DNA of 40,830 bases from Planctomycetota bacterium (GCA_016177925.1 JACOUH010000097.1:1-40830); one strand, 5' to 3'; shown: positions 24,640 to 33,889, counted from the stretch's first letter. Notes: generated by a model from the sequence alone, not told the origin. A program made the numbers and translations.

Positions 24640-25617
24640 CTAAGGAACCGTCAGGTAGACAACCGCGAAGTAGTTGCGCCCGTCGACCCAGGCTCGCTCG
24701 ACGCGCAGGCCGGCGCGCGGCGCCCAGGCCCGGAACTCGTCCAGGTCGTACTTGAACGAGCGCTCGCTCAGGATGAATTCCCCCTCCGCAAAGGAGAACA
24801 CTTCGTCCGCCAGGCGCACCTGCTGCGGCCGGAGACTGACGAGGTGCATCTCGATGCAGCCGAGAACCCGATTGTACGGGGCGCGGTGGCGGAAGGCGGC
24901 AACGTCGAAGTTGGCACCCAACTCGCGGTTGATTCGCGTCAGCAGGTTGAGGTTGAACGCCGCGGTCACGCCCTTGGCGTCATTGTAGGCCAGCTCGAGG
25001 ATGCGCACGTCCTTCTTCAGGTCGATCCCCAGCAGCATCGCCCCGCCGGGGCCGCACAGCCGGGCGACACCGGCCAGCAGCAGGGTGGCGGCCTGCGCGT
25101 CAAAGTTGCCGAGCGTCGAGCCGGGGAAGTAGACGACACGGCGGGCCGGGCGCCGCGATGGCACAGGCAGGCGGAACGCGCCGGTGAAGTCTGCCCACAG
25201 CGGCAGCACTTCGAGGTTGGGGTAACGAGCGGCCAGTCGACCCGCCGAGCGGAGCAGGTGCTCGCGCGACACGTCAAGCGGAACGTAGGCGGCAACACGC
25301 TTCAGGCGATCGAGCAACAGTCGCGTCTTGACACTGCTGCCGCTGCCGTACTCAACGAGCAGGCAGTCCGGCCCGAGCAGTTCGGCCATCTCGCTGGCGT
25401 GCTTGCGCATGATCGTCAGCTCGGTCCGCGTCAGGTAATACTCCTCCAACTCGCAAATCTGCTCGAACAGACGCGAGCCGGTTTCGTCGTAGAAGTATTT
25501 GCACGGCAGCTCCTTGGCGGGTCGGCGCAGGCCACGCAGCACGTCGACGCGGAATTGGTCCGTCTCGACGGCGCGGGGGACGGGCACAGTCTCGTCGGGG
25601 GGCTCGATGAATTTCAT
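24640..25617 (-). CDS. egtD: L-histidine N-alpha-methyltransferase EgtD
   Basis: 325 aa, started at MKFIEPPDETVP (GAGAG upstream). Contains the EgtD N-terminal signature CKYFYDETGSRLFEQICELEEYYLTRTE, SAM-binding LVEYGSGSSVKTRLLLD, the FPGSTLGNF loop and GIDLKKDVRILELAYND, the C-terminal FSFAEGEFILSERSFKYDLDEF, and a terminal strand. Trimethylates histidine to hercynine, the first step of ergothioneine synthesis. The next enzyme, EgtB, survives only as a fragment 2.2 kb away (27839-28201) with a two-gene module between. Hercynine may be the end product here unless another EgtB exists elsewhere. Confidence 0.93.
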   Translation of the reverse strand: MKFIEPPDETVPVPRAVETDQFRVDVLRGLRRPAKELPCKYFYDETGSRLFEQICELEEYYLTRTELTIMRKHASEMAELLGPDCLLVEYGSGSSVKTRLLLDRLKRVAAYVPLDVSREHLLRSAGRLAARYPNLEVLPLWADFTGAFRLPVPSRRPARRVVYFPGSTLGNFDAQAATLLLAGVARLCGPGGAMLLGIDLKKDVRILELAYNDAKGVTAAFNLNLLTRINRELGANFDVAAFRHRAPYNRVLGCIEMHLVSLRPQQVRLADEVFSFAEGEFILSERSFKYDLDEFRAWAPRAGLRVERAWVDGRNYFAVVYLTVP

Positions 25618-25770
25618 GCGTCTCTCGTCAGGCGAAGCCCACGGCACGGTCAGTGTGCTTCCGGGGATGACATACCACCGCACACCTTCCCCATTGTAGG
25701 ACCGTTCTCCGCAAGCGTGAGTTTTTCTCGGGAATCTCCTCACCGCGCGCAACGCTTGGCCCGAACTTCG

Positions 25771-26601
25771 TCATGGGTATGCACGGAGGAGGTTGCGGAG
25801 GGCATCCCATTCGGGGAGGAGCACAAGGGTCTGATCCGGATGCACCGCGATCCAGTCTCGAACACGAGTACGGAGTTGGCTCGGGTGGAGGCCGTGCGTT
25901 GCTTGCAGCCACGGCAGCAGGCCGGTAAGCAAATCCTTGCCACTGCACCAGATCAGCACGTTGGTCACGTCCCCGAGGAACGCATCGGTGAGCCGGGCTG
26001 AGTGACCGGTCAACGCGGTGTTGAGGGCAGCTGGTCCAAGAGCCGTCTGAACGCTGGCCAGGAAGGTGGCTGCCTGCGTGTGGACCCAAGTCGCCGTTCC
26101 AGCCTGGGTCAGGTCTGCGGGCAGCTGGAAGTCAAGGCCTGCGCATTCGGCCGGCCGGCTCGGAAACTCCTTGGCGGGCGGCAAGACCTGTCGCGCCTGT
26201 CCGACCGCCCAGCGTGCTGCCTGATAGTGCTTGATACTCCGTGCCGCATTGATGAGTTGGCCCTCGAACGTTGCCCGGTCCCAGCCGAACGTTGCGTGGA
26301 TGATCCCTGGATCAATCAAATAGTTCTCAATTTCGTGACGGCACCATCGCCAGCCAAGAGTTGCTCCTGCGTCAGTTGTGTCGATCGTCGGCTGACTTAG
26401 GTCTATCGGGGGCAAGAAGTCGAAATCCCGGTCACGCACGTAACAGGCAGTCTGGCCGGTATCGCGGCGCAGATCCCTAGCACGCGGCGCCAGGCTACCC
26501 TTCGACGTAGGGCGGGGATCGACACCCGTGGTTCCGGCGAGCAGCGGGACGAGGACCTCGATATCGAGTTTGCCTTCCACGAGGAGGCGGCTTACAGGCA
26601 T
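25771..26601 (-). CDS. DUF4435-type TOPRIM-like protein (AriB-like), PARIS-like module
   Basis: 276 aa. The N-terminus reads LLVEGKLDIEVLVPLL (Glu9), then CYVRDRDFDF (Asp57, Asp59, Asp61), then WRWCRHEIENYLIDP (His89-Tyr94). This Glu...DxD...HEIENYL pattern is that of DUF4435, a TOPRIM-related nuclease family and the effector AriB of PARIS. The ATG overlaps the end of the upstream ATPase gene by 10 nt, implying coupled translation and a functional pair. By analogy the ATPase would hold the nuclease inactive until a phage protein is sensed; that is inference. The C-terminal half is family-specific and has no motif I recognise. Confidence 0.75.
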   Translation of the reverse strand: MPVSRLLVEGKLDIEVLVPLLAGTTGVDPRPTSKGSLAPRARDLRRDTGQTACYVRDRDFDFLPPIDLSQPTIDTTDAGATLGWRWCRHEIENYLIDPGIIHATFGWDRATFEGQLINAARSIKHYQAARWAVGQARQVLPPAKEFPSRPAECAGLDFQLPADLTQAGTATWVHTQAATFLASVQTALGPAALNTALTGHSARLTDAFLGDVTNVLIWCSGKDLLTGLLPWLQATHGLHPSQLRTRVRDWIAVHPDQTLVLLPEWDALRNLLRAYP

Positions 26602-27701
26602 AGGCGCCCCCCCTTGATCCTCACTTCCTGCTCCCCTGGGATGATGCCCGTCAGGAATTCAGAATGGGTCGTGATGAAGAACTGGCAGTCGGAGCCGAGC
26701 TTCGGCAGAGCCGCGTAGAGTGCCTGCTGGGCAGGAGGGTGCAGGTGCAATTCCAGCTCATCAATTAACACCACCGAACGCGTGATGTTGAGGCGAATGA
26801 AGTCGTAGAGCAGCGAGAAGACCGCCTGTTCACCAGAGGCCATCTCGGCAAGATCGTAGAGCTGATTTTCTCGTTCAAGCAAGAAGTAGAAGTCCTTCGC
26901 GCTTGGGGCCGTAACCCCTTCTCGCGGCATCGTGCCACGGAATTGCGTCCCGGGGAACAACTCAGCGAATTTCCTTTCCAGATCCTTGATATAGGTCTTT
27001 CCCTGTCCCTTGACTGGGATGCCGGAGAAGGCGTACGCCCACCAGCCAACGAGATATTCGCGCAGTTGCTCGACTCCCACTCCCCAGCTCTCTGTTTCCT
27101 TGGCGCGATCCCCGCTGTCTGACTCTCGCTCTGCGAGCACAGTTCCGAGGTTGCGGTACTGGTCGAACCAGAACACGTCGCCGAGTTGGGCGAACAGATC
27201 CTTCCTCGCTGGCGTCGTTCGGGCGAGCCACTTGATGTAGTAGCGTCCCAAAAACTGGTTCACGGCGGCGAGGCCTTGAGGGGAGTAGACTCTGCCGTCT
27301 TCGTAGACGAGGCGAACTTCTCGATGATCCGCGGGTTCGACCACGCGGTGTGTCTGCTTCCAATCGCTAGACTGCGCGTTGTACCACTCCTGGAAAAGAG
27401 CGCGAGTGAGGTCTACCTCTTCTTGATCGAGCCCGACAGTTAGCTCAACGAAGGTAGGCCCCTGGCTCCCGACGCGTTCGGGAAGGAAGCCGTGCCAGCG
27501 GAAATCGGTTGGGTAGCGCGTCCGCCGTGTCGCAAGGGAGAGCGTCAGCGCAATGGCCTGCAAGGCTGTAGTCTTACCGGACCCATTATCTCCGATAAGG
27601 CAAGTCAGCCGCCGGGGGTGACCTCCTTGGTCAGTCGTGAGTGGCATGTCAAGGTTCTTCAATCCCTTGAAATTCCGAATGCGCACATGTCTCAACTTCA
27701 T
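26592..27701 (-). CDS. AAA ATPase (AriA/OLD-like SMC-type), PARIS-like module
   Basis: 369 aa. AAGGAG is 6 nt before the ATG. ABC/SMC-like ATPase: RIRNFKGLKNLDMPL, Walker A GDNGSGKT (37-44), signature-like MASGEQAVF (287-295), Walker B SVVLIDELELHLHP (Asp314, Glu315) and switch TTHSEFL (His346). The middle insert (about 90-260) is family-specific. It lacks a fused TOPRIM; that function is in the next, overlapping gene. The pair matches the layout of PARIS (AriA ATPase plus AriB DUF4435), though other AAA/DUF4435 pairs exist. The module sits between a truncated egtB and egtD, suggesting horizontal insertion. Confidence 0.8.
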   Translation of the reverse strand: MKLRHVRIRNFKGLKNLDMPLTTDQGGHPRRLTCLIGDNGSGKTTALQAIALTLSLATRRTRYPTDFRWHGFLPERVGSQGPTFVELTVGLDQEEVDLTRALFQEWYNAQSSDWKQTHRVVEPADHREVRLVYEDGRVYSPQGLAAVNQFLGRYYIKWLARTTPARKDLFAQLGDVFWFDQYRNLGTVLAERESDSGDRAKETESWGVGVEQLREYLVGWWAYAFSGIPVKGQGKTYIKDLERKFAELFPGTQFRGTMPREGVTAPSAKDFYFLLERENQLYDLAEMASGEQAVFSLLYDFIRLNITRSVVLIDELELHLHPPAQQALYAALPKLGSDCQFFITTHSEFLTGIIPGEQEVRIKGGRLCL

Positions 27702-27838
27702 GATTGGCTCCTTCCGTCCTAGACGCGATTGTCGGCAATCAGGTTCACCGGGACTATGTAGCTCCCCGCATCTCGATGCGGGAACTTCAAGGGTTAGCCG
27801 CCCCCGGAATGTCCTCGCTTCGCCTCATGTAAAGGATT
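27702..27838. other. Junction between egtB fragment and ATPase module
   Basis: 137 bp containing a CCCGCATC-TC-GATGCGGG hairpin (27765-27782). No transposase or clear terminal repeat is visible. It must contain the promoter of the two-gene module, but no good -10/-35 was seen. Confidence 0.4.
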
Positions 27839-28201
27839 CTATCTGGAGTGTTCCGCGCGGTGACGGGCGGACGTCGGCCGCGACAGTGCGCCACGGGCGG
27901 AACGCTCCCAGCGCTCACCGACCGCGTTGTAGTAGGAGTTGAACAGATAGTTGTATCCGGCGTGGAAAGGACGATGGGCAGGGACGGCCGCGGCGAGAAT
28001 GAACGTCTCGAAAAACCAGGTGCTGTGGGCAAGGTGCCACTTCGCCGGGCTGGCGTCGGGCATCGACTGAACTACGTAATCTTCGATCGCCAGCGGGCGA
28101 CACAGTTCCTCGGTGACGCCGCGGACCGCCTGGTAGCGACGCGCCAGCGCCTCGCGCCCGGTCGCCTCCCCTGCGGCGAGGTGCCGTCCGTCGTGCAGCA
28201 T
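27839..28201 (-). pseudogene. egtB: Truncated EgtB (ergothioneine synthase), DinB-like domain only
   Basis: A 120-aa frame: [54 protein letters not shown] and [22 protein letters not shown]...RGALSRPT match the N-terminal DinB-like domain of EgtB, including the first iron-ligand histidine region (KWHLAH). Similarity ends after LSRPT and the frame stops. The later HxxxExH ligands and the whole formylglycine-enzyme-like domain are missing. GGAG stands 9 nt before the ATG. EgtB joins hercynine to a cysteine thiol with O2 and iron; this remnant cannot. Confidence 0.8.
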
Positions 28202-28391
28202 TTCCCAGTTCTCCGGGTGGCCTGTTGCCGGGTTTCAGAGACAGAAAAAGTCCATTTCCCTCCGGCCGGCTCCCTGCCGCACCGCGCCTGGGACGAACGG
28301 TCGCCGTCCTTGCAGGCGCGCCAAGGAAGGATTATTCCCGAACTCTCACTGAGATGCACGAACAAAACGTCCGGTTACGCCGAAAAAACGA

Positions 28392-28438
28392 ACTCGCCGC
28401 TTGCGGCTTTGCAGAGTGCAAAGCCGCAAGCGGCGAGT
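28392..28438. repeat. Perfect inverted repeat (22-bp arms, 3-nt loop)
   Basis: ACTCGCCGCTTGCGGCTTTG... pairs with ...CAAAGCCGCAAGCGGCGAGT around a GAG loop. It lies 24 nt after the stop of the minus-strand glycine-zipper gene. Terminator-like but with no T-run; the rest of 28202-28462 shows nothing else. Confidence 0.88.
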
Positions 28439-28462
28439 CGGGGGCAAACGCGGGAATGCTCG

Positions 28463-29065
28463 TCAGCGGCGGATGTTTGTGTAGCTGAGGCCGAAGCCGA
28501 CGGCGGGGGCGGGCTCGGCGACATAGACCGGCCGGGCAACCGGCACTTCCTGGTAGACGACGCGCGGCGGACGGTTGGCGGTCGCCTGCATCTCCGCGAT
28601 GACCGTTTCGGGAACGGTGTTATCCTTCAGGTAGATGATGTCATTGGCGGACAGCGTGTAGATCCGGCCGGACGTCCGGACCTGGTTGATCATCACCGCC
28701 TCGCTCACGCCCTGGCGAGCGAGTCGGGCAATCTCCATGATGTCGCCCTGCTGAGCCTGGACGGCGGCCTGGGCCTGGGCAGCGCCGCGGGCCTGAGCGT
28801 CCGCCACCGACTTGTCGTGGGCGCTACCGGCTGCGGCGCCCAGGATGCCGCCAGCGACGCCGCCGATGAGGGTGCCCGCGGTACGGCTGCCGTGGGTGGC
28901 CTTGGCGATCACGTTCCCCGCGAGGCCACCCGCCCCGGCCCCAACCAGGGCGCCGGTGCCCTCTCCCGTCTGGCACCCGGCGAGCAGGGTCGCCGGCAAC
29001 AGGGCCAGCCCCAGCAGTTTGCGGCGAATCCCCCTCGTCCTGTGCGGTTTCTGTGCGATCTGCAT
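28463..29065 (-). CDS. Glycine-zipper lipoprotein
   Basis: 200 aa, started at MQIAQKPHRTRGIRRKLLGL with GAGGG upstream. Lipobox LLAGC with Cys31. A glycine-zipper segment (about 35-85: GALVGAGAGGLAGNVIAK...AGTLIGGVAGGILGAAAGS) is followed by an Ala/Gln-rich helix, a helical domain (DIMEIARLARQGVSEAVMINQVRTSGRIYTLSANDIIYLKDNTVPETVIAEM) and a Pro/Val-rich tail. Similar to Rcs-type/OmpA-like glycine-zipper surface lipoproteins. Outer-membrane or periplasmic; role unknown. The divergent M16 protease gene begins 205 bp away. Confidence 0.8.
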   Translation of the reverse strand: MQIAQKPHRTRGIRRKLLGLALLPATLLAGCQTGEGTGALVGAGAGGLAGNVIAKATHGSRTAGTLIGGVAGGILGAAAGSAHDKSVADAQARGAAQAQAAVQAQQGDIMEIARLARQGVSEAVMINQVRTSGRIYTLSANDIIYLKDNTVPETVIAEMQATANRPPRVVYQEVPVARPVYVAEPAPAVGFGLSYTNIRR

Positions 29066-29270
29066 AAGACAAACCCTCTGACCAGACCGCCTCTCGGCTT
29101 GCCGGGGCGGGCCGGTGGTATGACGGCCGGCTGATACCAAACGCGGTACGGGGGGTCAACGGCGACCGGCCTCGCCTCCAGAACGGTCCCGACGTTCCCA
29201 CCAGGATGGGGAACGCCTAAAACGAAGGCAACGTGCCCCTGTTCTTTCTTCGGTAGCAGGAGTCCGCTCC

Positions 29271-32027
29271 ATGAAACGATTCTGCAAGCCTCACCAGGGC
29301 GCGGTTGCCCTGGTGTCGCTGTTCTGCCTGTTTTTTCTCGTCGCTGCACCCGCCTTCGCGCAACTACCCGCAGGGTTGAAGAAGGTCCGTACGATCGAGG
29401 GGGTAACGGAGTACCGGCTCGACAACGGCCTGCGACTACTCCTCTATCCCGACCCTTCCGCCTCGCGCGTCACCGTCAACATGACCGTCCTGGCCGGCTC
29501 GCGCCACGAGGGCTACGGTGAAACCGGCATGGCCCACCTGCTCGAACACATGCTCTTTAAGGGCACCAAGAACCTGCGTGACGTGCCCAAGGCGCTGCGC
29601 GACCACGGTGCCGACTCCAATGCCACCACCTGGGTCGACCGTACCAACTACTTCGAGACGCTCCCAGCCTCCGACCGCAACCTCGAGTTCGCGATCAGCC
29701 TCGAAGCCGACCGTCTCGTCAACAGCCTCATCCTCCGCGAGGACCTCGCCAAGGAGATGACCGTTGTCCGCAACGAGTTCGAGCAGAACGAGAACAACCC
29801 CGAGACCATCCTCAGCCAGCGCATGGTTGCCGTTGCCTACGAATGGCACAACTACGGCAAAACGACGATGGGCAACCGCAGCGACATCGAGCGCGTCCCG
29901 GTCGACCGGCTGCAGGAGTTCTATCGCTGGCACTACCAGCCCGATAACGTCGTTCTGATAGTCGGCGGAAAGTTCGACGAGCCGAAGGCCCTCGGCTGGG
30001 TGGCGAAGTACTTCGGACCGCTGAAGAAGCCGGCGCGGCGGCTGGCGGCGACTTACACGGAGGAGCCGGCGCAGGACGGCGAGCGCGAGGTGGTGCTGCG
30101 CCGCGTCGGCAACGTCGGCACAGTCGGCGCCGTTTACCACATCGCCGCCGCCGCCCACCAGGACTTCCCCGCCTGCGAGGTGCTCGCCAACCTCCTTGAT
30201 TACGAGCCCGGCGGGCGGCTCCACAAGGCCCTCGTCCTGACCAAGAAGGCGACGAACGTTGGCACGGGTGCCTTCGGCTACCACGACCCCGGTATCCTCG
30301 AGGTGATCGTGCAGACCGGCAAGACCGACGAACAGAGCATCCGCGGGGTGCGTGACGCGATGGTCGAGGTGCTGGAGAAACTGCCTGGCGAAACCTTTAC
30401 CAAGGAGGAAGTCGAGCGCGTCAAGCTCAAGTTGCTGAAGGAGCGCGAACAACTGATGAGTGACGCGAAGTCAGTCACCCTCGAGCTGAGCGAGTGGATC
30501 GCCAAGGGCGACTGGCGGCTGTTCTTCCTGCATCGCGATCGCCTCAAGAAAATCACGCCCGACGACGTGGCGCGCGTGGCGGAGCGCTATCTGAAGCGCT
30601 CGAACCGGACCTCTGGTCTCTACCTCCCCACAGAGAAAGTGACGCGGGCAAACATTCCGGAAGCGCCGAAGCTGGAAGAGTTGCTCCAGGGCTACAAGGG
30701 GGGCGGGATGGTCGCCGCCGGCGAGGCCTTCGACCCAACGCTGGAGAACCTTGAGAAGCGGACGCGGCGCGTCGAACTGCCCTCGGGCGTCAAGACGGCG
30801 CTCTTGCCGAAGAAGACGCGCGCCGAGGCGGTCGCCGCCCAGCTGTCGTTGCGCTTCGGCAACGAGCAGTCGCTGAAGGGCCGGATGACCGCCGCCGAGT
30901 GCCTTGGCTCGATGCTGCGGCGCGGCACCAGGGACATGACGCGACAGCAGCTCGACGATGCCCTGGACAAGCTCGAGGCGGAGGTCCAGCTCCGCAGCGA
31001 CGCCGGCGAGTTGCGCGTCACGATCCTGTGCAAGCGCAAGGCCCTCCCCAAGGTGCTGCGCCTGTTACAGAAGATGCTGCGCGAACCAAGCTTCCCCGCC
31101 GACGAGTTCGATGTCCTCAAGCGGCAGAAGCTGGAGAATTTGCAAGACGCCCTGGGGGAGCCGGCCGCGCTGGCGAACCGGGCGCTGCGGCGGGCCGCTT
31201 ACCCCTATGACAAAGGCGACGTCCGTTACACGCCCACGATCGAGGAGGAGATCGAACTCGTCAAGGCGCTGACGCTCGACACGGTGCGCGGGCTCTACAC
31301 CGAGCAGCTGGGCGGGCAGCACGGTGAACTGGCCATCGTCGGCGATTTCGACGCCGAGGAGGCGGTCAAGCTGGCTGGCGACGCCCTGAAGGACTGGAAG
31401 AACGGCACGCCGTACCAGCGCATCGAGCGCAAGGCCTTCCCGCACGTCAAGGGCCGGGAGATCACGATCGACACGCCCGACAAGGAGAACGCAATCTATC
31501 TCGCCGCCGAAACCTTCCTGCTCAAGGACAGCGACCCGGACTATCCGGCGCTGCAACTGGGCAACTACCTGTTCGGCGGGCCGGAAGCGCGGCTGTGGAA
31601 GCGCCTCCGTGAGGAGGAGGGCTTGTCGTACCGCGCCGGCTCGACCCTCACCGGGGGCTTGCTCAGTCCCACCGGCGAGTTCTACACTTACGGCCAGTGC
31701 GCCCCGCCCGGCATGAGGAAGTTAGAGAAGGCGGTCAAGGAAGAGCTGGAAAGGTTCCTGAAGGACGGTGCCCAAAAGCAGGAACTGGAGGACGGCATCA
31801 AGGCGTTCCTCCTGGGGCGCAAGAACGCTCGTGGTTCCGACGTGGAGCTGGTCTCGGTGTTGGTGTCCAACTTGCAGGCGGGGCGAACGTTCGTCTTCCA
31901 GGCCGAGATCGAGAAGAAGGTGGCGGCGCTGACGCCGGAGCAGGTGAGGGCCGCCTTCCGCAAGTACATCGACCCGAAACGTCTGGTGATCGTCCGCGCC
32001 GGCGACTTCAAGAAGCCCCAGCAATGA
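29271..32027 (+). CDS. Secreted M16 family zinc metalloprotease (two-half, pitrilysin-like)
   Basis: 918 aa. GCAGGAG stands 8 nt before the ATG. Signal peptide residues 1-30 (cleavage after AFA). The first M16 half carries the inverted zinc motif HLLEH (His89, Glu92, His93) and the distal ligand in VVRNEFEQNENNPE (Glu169). The second half (about 490-910) is the inactive, structural half ending in a RAGDFKK tail. The layout matches fused bacterial M16 proteases that form a clam-shell and degrade peptides in the periplasm. The stop codon overlaps an ATG of the next gene (ATGA), so the FAD oxidoreductase is cotranscribed. Confidence 0.94.
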   Translation: MKRFCKPHQGAVALVSLFCLFFLVAAPAFAQLPAGLKKVRTIEGVTEYRLDNGLRLLLYPDPSASRVTVNMTVLAGSRHEGYGETGMAHLLEHMLFKGTKNLRDVPKALRDHGADSNATTWVDRTNYFETLPASDRNLEFAISLEADRLVNSLILREDLAKEMTVVRNEFEQNENNPETILSQRMVAVAYEWHNYGKTTMGNRSDIERVPVDRLQEFYRWHYQPDNVVLIVGGKFDEPKALGWVAKYFGPLKKPARRLAATYTEEPAQDGEREVVLRRVGNVGTVGAVYHIAAAAHQDFPACEVLANLLDYEPGGRLHKALVLTKKATNVGTGAFGYHDPGILEVIVQTGKTDEQSIRGVRDAMVEVLEKLPGETFTKEEVERVKLKLLKEREQLMSDAKSVTLELSEWIAKGDWRLFFLHRDRLKKITPDDVARVAERYLKRSNRTSGLYLPTEKVTRANIPEAPKLEELLQGYKGGGMVAAGEAFDPTLENLEKRTRRVELPSGVKTALLPKKTRAEAVAAQLSLRFGNEQSLKGRMTAAECLGSMLRRGTRDMTRQQLDDALDKLEAEVQLRSDAGELRVTILCKRKALPKVLRLLQKMLREPSFPADEFDVLKRQKLENLQDALGEPAALANRALRRAAYPYDKGDVRYTPTIEEEIELVKALTLDTVRGLYTEQLGGQHGELAIVGDFDAEEAVKLAGDALKDWKNGTPYQRIERKAFPHVKGREITIDTPDKENAIYLAAETFLLKDSDPDYPALQLGNYLFGGPEARLWKRLREEEGLSYRAGSTLTGGLLSPTGEFYTYGQCAPPGMRKLEKAVKEELERFLKDGAQKQELEDGIKAFLLGRKNARGSDVELVSVLVSNLQAGRTFVFQAEIEKKVAALTPEQVRAAFRKYIDPKRLVIVRAGDFKKPQQ

Positions 32028-32035
32028 GGGCCGTC

Positions 32036-33760
32036 ATGAACCGAAGACACTTCCTCACCGGGCTGACGGTTGGCGTTCTGGGCGTGCCCGCCGTCCTGCG
32101 CGCGGAGAAGGCGAAGCCGCGCGAACTGCGGGCCGACGTTGTCATCATCGGCGGCGGTACGGGCGGGGTTGCAGCGGCACTGGCTGCTGCCCGCGGGGGC
32201 GCCCGCGTCATCCTCACCGAGGAAACCGACTGGATCGGCGGGCAACTCACGTCGCAGGCGGTCCCGCCCGATGAGCACGCCTGGGTCGAGAGCTTCGGTG
32301 TGACGCGATCCTATCGTGGCTTTCGCAGTGGGGTGCGTGGCTACTACCGGCGTCATTACCCGCTGACCCCAGAAGCCCGCGCCGCCGCTCACTTCAATCC
32401 CGGCAACGGCCGCGTCTCGCGCCTCTGCCACGAGCCGCGCGTCGCCCTCGCCGTGCTGCTCGAGATGCTCGCCCCCCACGTCAGCAGCCGCCGCGTCCTC
32501 GTTCTGACCGAGCACCGACCCGTCGCCGCCGACCTCGACGGCGACCGCGTCCGCTCCGTCACCGTCCGCGATCTGCGGAGTGGCCGCGACCTCGTGCTCA
32601 ACGCCCCGTACTTCCTTGATGCCACGGAGCTGGGAGATTTACTCCCCCTGACGAAGACGGAATACGTCACCGGCTTCGAGTCGGGCAAGGAGACCGGCGA
32701 GCCGCACGCGCCGCCGGAGGCGCAGCCAAGGAACCAGCAGGCGTTCACCTGCTGTTTTGCGATCGACTACCTCCCCGGCGAGGATCACACCATCGACAAG
32801 CCCGCCCACTACGACGAGTGGCGCAAGTACATCCCCGAGCTGAAACCCGCCTGGCCGGGGCCGCTGCTGAGCTGGAAGATGACGGACCCGATCAGTCTCA
32901 AGGAGCGATCCGTCTCGTTCGACCCGTGCAACGAGAGCAAAGGGTTGAACTTGTGGCTGTATCGCCGCATCGCTGATCGGAACCACTTCCGCGCGGGCAC
33001 TTATCCCAGCGACATCTGTCTGGTCAACTGGCCGCAGAACGATTACTGGCTCGGCAACCTCATCGACGTCTCAGCGGAAGAGGGGCAGAAACACCTGCGC
33101 CGCGCCAAGGAACTGAGTCTGTCGCTGCTATACTGGATGCAGACGGAGGCGCCGCGGCAGGATGGCCGGGAGAGCCGGGGCACCCGCGAGAGCGGGTCGA
33201 GCGGGTCGGGCTGGAAGGGCCTGCGGCTGCGTGAGGACCTCGCTGGCACCGAGGACGGGCTGGCGAAATATCCGTACATCCGCGAGTCGCGCCGCATCAA
33301 GGCGGAGTTCACCGTCCTGGAGCAGCACGTCGGCACCGATGCTCGCATGAGTCTGACGGGCAAGAAGCGCGACGAGGTAACGGCGGAGCGCTTCGTCGAC
33401 TCCGTTGGCGTCGGCAGCTACCGCATCGACCTGCACCCGTCCAGCGGTGGCAACAATTACATCGACATCAGTTCGCTTCCGTTCCAGGTCCCGCTGGGAG
33501 CGCTTCTGCCGCGGCGGGTGGTCAACCTGCTGGCGGCGTGCAAGAACCTGGGCGTGACGCACATCACCAACGGCTGCTATCGGCTGCACCCGGTCGAGTG
33601 GAACATCGGCGAGGCAGCGGGGGCCCTGGCAGCGTACTGTGTCGTGCGCAAGGTATCGCCGAAGCAGGTCCACAAGAACGAGAAGCTGCTGGGAGACTTC
33701 CAGGCCGTGCTGCGGGCCGACGGCGTCGAGTTGGAGTGGCCGCGGCTGACGCCCCGCTGA
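32036..33760 (+). CDS. Tat-exported FAD-dependent oxidoreductase (FAD_oxidored family)
   Basis: 574 aa. The ATG at 32036 is chosen (GAGGG 5 nt upstream); an earlier ATG at 32024 overlaps the protease stop. Twin-arginine signal MNRRHFLTGLTVGVLGVPAVLRA, then the dinucleotide-binding motif ADVVIIGGGTGGVAAALAAARGG (Gly39-Gly44). The FAD-dependent oxidoreductase family signatures YFLDATELGDLLPL and NNYIDISSLPFQVPLGALLPRRVVNLLAACKNLGVTHITNGCYRLHP follow. A low-complexity linker (ESRGTRESGSSGSG) interrupts the middle. Periplasmic; substrate unknown. Close family members occur in many planctomycetes near sulfatases and secreted enzymes. Confidence 0.9.
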   Translation: MNRRHFLTGLTVGVLGVPAVLRAEKAKPRELRADVVIIGGGTGGVAAALAAARGGARVILTEETDWIGGQLTSQAVPPDEHAWVESFGVTRSYRGFRSGVRGYYRRHYPLTPEARAAAHFNPGNGRVSRLCHEPRVALAVLLEMLAPHVSSRRVLVLTEHRPVAADLDGDRVRSVTVRDLRSGRDLVLNAPYFLDATELGDLLPLTKTEYVTGFESGKETGEPHAPPEAQPRNQQAFTCCFAIDYLPGEDHTIDKPAHYDEWRKYIPELKPAWPGPLLSWKMTDPISLKERSVSFDPCNESKGLNLWLYRRIADRNHFRAGTYPSDICLVNWPQNDYWLGNLIDVSAEEGQKHLRRAKELSLSLLYWMQTEAPRQDGRESRGTRESGSSGSGWKGLRLREDLAGTEDGLAKYPYIRESRRIKAEFTVLEQHVGTDARMSLTGKKRDEVTAERFVDSVGVGSYRIDLHPSSGGNNYIDISSLPFQVPLGALLPRRVVNLLAACKNLGVTHITNGCYRLHPVEWNIGEAAGALAAYCVVRKVSPKQVHKNEKLLGDFQAVLRADGVELEWPRLTPR

Positions 33761-33889
33761 GGTGCGCAGAAGGGTACAACAGTCCAGAAGCCTGCCTGGA
33801 CAGAGAAAAGCGGATCAGGTACAATGATAGTCGCTTACCAATCCCTGGACCCCGTTATGGGTGCGCCGGTACCGGAGAGAAAGTTAGCT

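Noticed and set aside
27848-29134. Plus-strand frame of 428 codons
   Set aside because: Covers the egtB fragment and glycine-zipper gene in antisense; no motif or ribosome site.
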